A stretch of 64,000 nucleotides of DNA from contig CM060708.1 of NCBI GenBank assembly GCA_030686995.1, forward strand, positions 261,487,044 to 261,551,043, read 5' to 3'. Source of the stretch: Artemisia argyi (taxonomy: Eukaryota; Streptophyta; Magnoliopsida; Asterales; Asteraceae). Positions 58,331-64,000 of this stretch are shown piece after piece; the stretch's first letter is position 1; each line of letters begins with the position of its first letter. The notes beneath the pieces are model-generated. The model worked only from the letters and a program-made list of their open reading frames with translations. It made no database searches and was not told the DNA's origin. The position numbers and the translations under genes are program-made.

Positions 58331-58594
58331 TAGGGTGAGCATCGAGCCGAAACCGACCTATCTCGACCTGAGCCTGACCCATCCCGAAACTGACAACTTG
58401 AAAATCCCTAACCGAATCCTAACCCGAGAATACCCCAAGTCACAACCCGAGTCCCGACTTGTATGGTTTTCTTTGTGTTTGTCGGTTTATCCGGAGTCCC
58501 GACTTCCGGGAAATCCTAACCCAAGTCCCGACCCGAGTATAGCTCGGTTTGTGTCGGTCGGGGTCGGTTTTCGGCCGTCGGTCGTGCTCACCCT
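58331..58594. mobile_element. hAT-like MITE
   Basis: Ends TAGGGTGAGCA and TGCTCACCCTA. The body is made of GAGTCCCGACTT/CGGTCGGGG-type repeats. Flanks TTAAGCAA and, two bases off, CTAAGCAA suggest a worn 8-bp duplication. Confidence 0.7.
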
Positions 58595-58821
58595 AGACTA
58601 AGCAATAGCAGTGACCAGTAAGCAGTTGTTGTGAACAGTAAGACTTTTTTATATAAAAACTTTTGATAATGTAGTTGTAGTTGTAAGCATGTATTTCTAA
58701 ACTATAATAATGTAGTGATAATGCTAAACATGAAATTTTGTTATTAAACAACAGGTTAGCATGTAGTGATAATACTTTTTCATGAAATGGTGATTAGAAA
58801 CGGAACCTGAACTAATTTATT

Positions 58822-59328
58822 TAGGAGTGAGTATGGTGCGGTTTGGTGCGGGTTTTGACTAAAATCGAACGACAACCGTACTGGCGGCTTCTATAAAATA
58901 GAAACCGAACATCACTACATTTTGCAGTTTTGGTTTTTGCGGGTTTTTAACCGCACTGCACCATCCCTTATGACTTATATAATTAATGTGACTTTTTACG
59001 GTTTTTGGTTTACATATTTTTTATAATAACAATACATATAATTAACGTAAACATACACATCATTTACGACATTTAGGAATATTAATGATAATATGCGATA
59101 GAAGCCTTATAACACACGATAAATAATCAGTGTGCCGTTTTTCGGTTTTAGATAATCAATGTGTGGTGCGGTGCGGGTTTTTTGGTTCGTTTTACGAGTA
59201 AAACTGCAACCGCACCGCATTTTGCGATTTTTCTCTTTTCTTAAAACTGATCCACCGGTTTTTGCCATGGTGCGTTTTCGTGGTTCGGGTTTTTGCGGTT
59301 TTTGCGGTGCGATTTCTGCTCACCCCTA
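58822..59328. mobile_element. hAT-like MITE, larger
   Basis: Ends TAGGAGTGAG and CTCACCCCTA, with GGTGCGGTTTTTGCGG-type runs inside each end. 507 bases. Flanking 8-mers AATTTATT and ACTTTATC match at six of eight positions. Confidence 0.68.
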
Positions 59329-60657
59329 ACTTTATCAAATGAACCAAAATAGATTTATTTATTTTTAATGTGCCAAACATGTAAATTAATCTATGTTAAA
59401 ACTTGATTTATAAGTAATAAGCTTGCAAATCCATCTTTTGGGGAGCCAAAACCCCATTATGCTCGAAGCTCCGTTCCTGATGATGATTCCGTTTTAAGAG
59501 TGAACAATCATTGTGCATCCCGGGAGTAATGCTTATACATCATACATCAGCTCTTAACTCACAATCAGGTCAAGCAAAACTATGTGACTTTTAAAATATG
59601 ATAGGGGTGCAAGTTTAACCATTACATATGTTAGCAACATTTACTTTACAAACTTGTATAAGAATTTGATGTTTATGACATACTTTGATCCTCTTATTGT
59701 CTTAGTTTACAATGATACTAAGATGCAATGTTTTAAAACCCGGGTTAATCTAGCTGGTTGAATTGGTTGAACCGTGAACCGTTCGAGTGACCGGAAGCCG
59801 ATTTGAACAAGAAACCCAGTTGAATTGTGGTGGCTCGACCGGGTCAATTAGAAAACCAATTTTTAAAACATTGCTAAGATGTTTACAAGTAATAATCCAG
59901 TCGATATAAGAAAAGAGTGTGTGAAAATTAAAGTCTAATCAAATGGGCTTACTATTTATATGTGAGCAGTGAGCTTATAGTATTGTCAAATGGGCTTTAA
60001 CTATTCATACATCGGTTATTTTGTACAACGGACTCATATGTGATATAGCAAGTATTTTGGTTCTTGCGGATATTCATGTTAACGAGGGTTTGAGCCCGCG
60101 CGTTGCCACGGGATGTTTGCATATGTAAGTTAGGCATAAAAAGAGGTTCGAGGTTTATGTATTGCGTTAGAGTTCTAGGGTTTAGTTTCTTTATCAACAC
60201 AAAACTTCAATGAACTTAATTTTTTTGTACTGTAAAGCAGCTAAACACCTAAACATGAAAGACTATCATCAAAGCTGTTAATGTAGAAAACCTGGGATCT
60301 AAACAAATGTTGCAAAAGTAGGAACATGATAAGTAACTCCACATGAATACTCCACGATGGATCATTCTGCAAACCTTGAAGATTGAGGCCTCTCGTCTCG
60401 TCATCAGCCATACTGTCCTAAGCTATCCATTCTAAAGTTACGAAACATCATCAACTTTCTTCAAATCTCCCTGTAAAAAACCATACAAAAAACAATAAAA
60501 ACATAAACACTAAACTAAAAAATAAACATATTCATACAAAATAAGTAAAAGGGCAGGATCTTAAACCAATTAAGTCACTTTAAATATGACAGTAATCCAC
60601 CACAAAAAAATAATAATAAAAAAAAATAAAAAAAATGTATATATATAAAAAGAATAC
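59329..60657. other. Intergenic with a small hAT-like MITE
   Basis: Apart from the MITE at 59726-59873, nothing certain. Around 60372-60475 the minus strand has a possible exon (acceptor TTTTTTACAG/GGAG) that could be spliced to the uS10 relic exon, but it holds no long frame. Confidence 0.4.
59726..59873. mobile_element. Short hAT-like MITE
   Basis: Ends CAATGTTTTAAAA and TTTTAAAACATTG, with an exact 8-bp duplication CTAAGATG (59718-59725, 59874-59881). 148 bases. Confidence 0.85.
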
Positions 60658-60776
60658 CTTTCTCAAGATTGTTAACTTTCTTGGAGGAAAGAGCAATCCT
60701 GATCTTGTGAATCTGCTCATGGGGCTCTCTAGCCCTGGGTTTGGTGGTTTCATCGCAACACATGCCACCTTCTAGC
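60657..60776 (-). pseudogene. Relic exon of ribosomal protein uS10 (RPS20)
   Basis: The minus strand has an acceptor-like TTTTAACAG, then ATG GCA TGT GTT GCG ATG AAA CC, close to the MAY..MKP start of plant uS10. A one-base slip follows, after which the other frame reads EPHEQIHKIRIALSSKKVNN and LEK. This is the conserved N-terminal part of uS10 (EEPQEQIHKIRITLSSKNVK type). It ends at a good donor (GAGAAAG/GTATTC), the position of a normal intron. The rest of uS10 was not found nearby. The frameshift makes it a relic; a non-coding transcript using these splice sites is possible. Confidence 0.7.
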
Positions 60777-62285
60777 CTCTGTTAAAATATACCAAGGTAT
60801 GTTTAAACCACTATGAATATTAAAGCAGGAAAAAAATCATTTTGATATTGACAATTACAAAATGTTACAAAATGGTTCTGGGTCATAGTATAAAACTACT
60901 GCAGCACAAAACTTAGCACCAAACAGTCTTGCTGCAACACTTTACTCTCCATGCAACCGATATTTCTTGATCATTTTGTTCATCCGCAGCTGCTGCAGAA
61001 ATGGTTTTCAGACACTTCATAGGAATACAATAGCCGATTTCACTGCAGGACACATATATCATTTGTCAATTGTAATGCATGAAATGGAAGCAAGTAACTT
61101 TGAATATGGTACCAGGTACTATGAACATCTTTTACACGTACCATGAACATTTCTCACACAACGTAATTTCAGTTTATTTTTGTTGTTTGATTCATCTTAC
61201 TACACCACGGCTGCATACAGGTGACTTTCAGCCCACCCAACTTTTTTCAACCCTTGCCTTTAAAAAAAATAGAAGGTAAAACCTATTTACTACTGACGAA
61301 AATGAAGAAAACAGTCTAAAGCCTACTACAACTTTCGCCAGAAATACAGACCAGTGACATCACTAAACGGAGCTATGGTTTATGTACATATCAGCTATTT
61401 CAATTTCAAATAAGCTAATAATCCAAACACCCTTCAAATAGTCAACAATTACTAATACTTACTTTAACTCAAGGATGCTAATAATCCAAACACAACCATT
61501 AATACTATTTACTTTAAGACGAATTGATAAAAATAAATTTCTTTTAGTAACGAATACAAATGGGTCACTTTAAGACGGATTGATAATTTGTCAAAGCAGC
61601 GGCACGGATGCATACTTATGAACAGGAAACTTCAAAAGAAACTTAACAAAAAAAAACTAATACAACTCGATCAAGGTATACATACCTTAAAACGGAGGAT
61701 TTTAACTTTTCAGGAATAGGAGACCCAGTTACACATGCCCGTATTGTCATCTAATATACATAAAAGCAAAATTTTAAATTAGTTACCTTAGTAATATGCA
61801 AGCAGCTAACAGTAGATGATTAGTATGACATCTTTTACAATAAATTCAAGCATCTTTTCGTTAAAGTTTAGCCATTCTTCGGACATTGTAAATACCGTAA
61901 TATTCACAAAATGGTAAAAGATTTGGTCACTGTGACTAAGCAAGAAAAATAATGTATTTTTTAAAGTAAACTATACGTAGTTGAGTACTTCATATTTTTA
62001 GAACCAAGTGGGTGTTGCTAAAAACCATAAGTATTTTTTCAGATCACTCCAAACGGCTTCCTAAACTACAAATTCTGTTACTCGCTATGTAATTTTCAAT
62101 CTCTAATTAAACTACAAATCAATGGACAGTCATAATCATAAGCAAGAAAAACAAATTAATTTGACTCATCTCATTCCTTTGCGCGTCAAACAAACTGAAA
62201 TGCCATATATTCCAAACAGCAATCCCAAACAACGCCAAACTTCAAATACATTCCAAACAGCAATCCCAAGTGAAATTTGAAAGTT
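60777..62285. other. Intergenic, no gene recognised
   Basis: AT-rich. Short words TAATCCAAACAC near 61425 and 61485 look like a small tandem or MITE-derived repeat. No protein or RNA gene was recognised. If the two minus-strand exons at 60657 and 62286 belong to one transcript, this would be its intron. Confidence 0.35.
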
Positions 62286-62441
62286 ACCTTGTCTCTTTGA
62301 AGCCTGGAGACGTGTGGACGTATTGACTTTCCAAAGCGTCTACCTCCCCTTGGCTCCTGCAACTTTGTCTCCCTTGCTGCTCGCCTAGCCAACACTGGGT
62401 AGTTTATTTTGCTAACGGGTACATCCACAACCGCAGCAGCT
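62286..62441 (-). CDS. Candidate internal exon of an unknown protein
   Basis: On the minus strand an open stretch reads KVAAAVVDVPVSKINYPVLA, then RRAARETKLQEPRGGRRFGK and SIRPHVSRLQRDK. It is followed at once by a GT-type donor (GACAAG/GTAACT near 62286) and preceded near 62455 by GGAG-type acceptor sequence. Codon content looks like real coding sequence: very basic and rich in Arg/Lys. An ATG at 62428 could also be a start. I do not recognise the family and no further matching exon was found. It may be an exon of a gene whose other exons are short, or a gene fragment. Confidence 0.35.
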
Positions 62442-62459
62442 ACCTTTTCCTGCGTCTCC

Positions 62460-63590
62460 TAACTTCTCCTAAAAAATAGCATAAAATTTAGTGAGCTAAT
62501 ACTTTCAATAAGCAATCTAAGCATTAAGAAACAATTAAATAGCATGTTTGAATTGCTGTGGAACACATATCTTTTCAAAACTTCAAGTATCCCCTTTCCT
62601 CCATCTTCATAATCCACTGCATCGCATAACTGATATACAGATCAAGAGTGCTTGTAAAGTTGACAGAGATGAATTATACTCAACAGAATATATCCCTTCT
62701 TTCGCTGGACGAAGGCTGATAGCGTCTCCATTATCACATCTCCCTAAGGGTTGAAAGACACATGAAATGAATGCATTAGAATCGTAGCAGCAAAAGTGCA
62801 ACTGATTATGTAAACTTTAAGTTCGGATAAGCATAGCTTTTTACAGGGTGTGTTTCAATTTCTGTTGAAAGATACTTTCTTAGCTTCTTCCTACTTTGTT
62901 CAGTTTGTATTATATATCACATACAGAATCGCACATTTTAACACAACCCAATTTATTTTAAACAAAATTATATATAAATAAAGGATAATAAAGACATACA
63001 ATTACCGAAGACCGTCAGCTATGAACAAAGTCTTTTTTACTTCGTTATTGAGTTTAAAGTTCCTGAAAATAAAAAATATGACTCATGAATGACATAAATA
63101 AAATTGAATAACTAAACCCCCAAACTTTTTAATATAAATTTGGAGCACCTGTTTTGTAAACCCAAACCAAAAGTCTACCATTTCCAGGCTTCTTCGAACT
63201 ACCAAATGTAAATTACTTTATTCTACTTTTCTAGTCACACGAACTTAATAGTCCAGCAGCCTTAATTGGAACCGTAGGTATGGCCAGTGCACTATTAAAG
63301 CCCGTGTAACTAATGTCGCAACCACTATTGCTTGGTATGTCTCAAAAGGTGAATATCCACAATGCATGATGATAATATACATAATAAGGCTCAGGTTAGC
63401 GATTATGGAAGAGGTACCCAAAACCCGCCTTGACTGCAACCATCTGATCGCTATGCCAAGATACGGGTTATGGCAAGCTACACTTAGCAAAGCAGGAAAT
63501 AGTAACAGCTTTCATCATTGCCTATGATATTCATCATGCATTACATAGATACCCGACCAAACAAAGGGGTCAACAATTGTGGGAGCGGTA
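62460..63590. other. No gene recognised
   Basis: AT-rich up to about 63240, then a more balanced stretch at 63245-63490 with an open minus-strand frame of 81 codons (HNPYLGIAIRWLQSRRVLGT and on). I cannot match it to a family and do not claim it as a gene. Confidence 0.3.
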
Positions 63591-63591
63591 T

Positions 63592-64000
63592 GTAACAATT
63601 CGCATTTTCAGGTTAACTTTTATTCCCGGAAATTTTACTATTCACTTTTCACTATTCATCTCAGAAATTTTTATTTCATATTCTCGTAAGTTAAACTATT
63701 TTAACGATAATCCGAGAGTTTGACGCTCGTCGGATCATTTCTGCAAAAATCACAAAGCCGTGTCCGAGATTTACTTTTAGGTTTAAACGTCATTCCAGCA
63801 TCCCGATATGTCCATAAAACATTATAAACAATAGAAATATGATTTTCTCTCATTTTAGGACAATTCCAAAAGTTTTGGAATTTTACGTTTTTCAGTTCAG
63901 CGTTTTACGCGAATTACGCGTTTTAGACCCGTGTTTCCAGTTTTTAGCAGGGTTTTAGCACCCGATAGAACCTACCACTCATTTTATATTTTATTATGGA
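63592..64000 (+). repeat. Possible start of an LTR running off the window
   Basis: A purine-rich stretch (TGTGGGAGCGGTA) is directly followed by TGTAACAATTCGCATTTTC. This looks like a polypurine tract joined to an LTR start; many plant Ty3 LTRs begin with TGTAAC. The composition changes here and continues to the window end. No second copy is visible, so this is tentative. Confidence 0.35.

Noticed and set aside
63245..63490. Open minus-strand frame of 81 codons with a hydrophobic middle
   Set aside because: No recognisable family, no start context or splice sites; could be chance.

Overview
This is nuclear DNA of a flowering plant, most likely a eudicot. The evidence is split genes with GT-AG introns, plant-type genes (F-box/FBD, eS17, cytosol-type HSP70 with the usual phase-1 intron in an Asp codon), and a dense load of LTR retrotransposons, MITEs and Helitrons. 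Two repeat types, a Copia-like element carrying an ARID domain and an Athila-like gag whose wording I associate with daisy-family genomes, point to Asteraceae. That placement is inference from memory.

Layout: 1-476 holds the last two exons of a tail-anchored coiled-coil protein (+). From about 2.0 to 55.6 kb, six HSP70-type genes lie on the minus strand: copy 1 (2033-5991), copy 2 (13862-15825, frameshifted), copy 3 (17106-19072), copy 4 (27951-31343), copy 5 (32311-34274) and copy 6 (a relic split into 40634-41449 and 55115-55576). An F-box/FBD gene (21130-24308, -) sits inside the array. At the right end are an intact eS17 ribosomal protein gene (56843-58170, -), a relic uS10 exon and one orphan exon.

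Mobile DNA: copy 1 carries a complete miniature LTR element (4306-5367) in its intron. A truncated Tat-type Ty3 element (about 7.9-12.5 kb) separates copies 1 and 2. A Mutator-like foldback, containing a hAT-like MITE, containing a small Helitron, lies upstream of the F-box gene. Next to relic copy 6 is a gag-only Ty3 element (36017-40628) that contains an ARID-carrying Copia-like element (36159-38841), which itself contains a Stowaway MITE. Copy 6 is split by a Ty3 chromovirus (41450-55114). That element holds a solo LTR, a hAT-like MITE and an 8.3-kb pol-less Athila-like element (45626-53950) with nearly identical LTRs. Target-site duplications can be read for nine of these insertions, so the nesting order is well supported.

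The HSP70 copies keep the nucleotide-binding motifs but have no C-terminal EEVD, a changed interdomain linker and divergent lids. This suggests a lineage-specific HSP70 family built by tandem duplication and sequence exchange. The least usual signals are that family, the ARID domain in a retroelement, and the clusters of the palindrome TGACGCCGTCA in the LTRs of the pol-less element.
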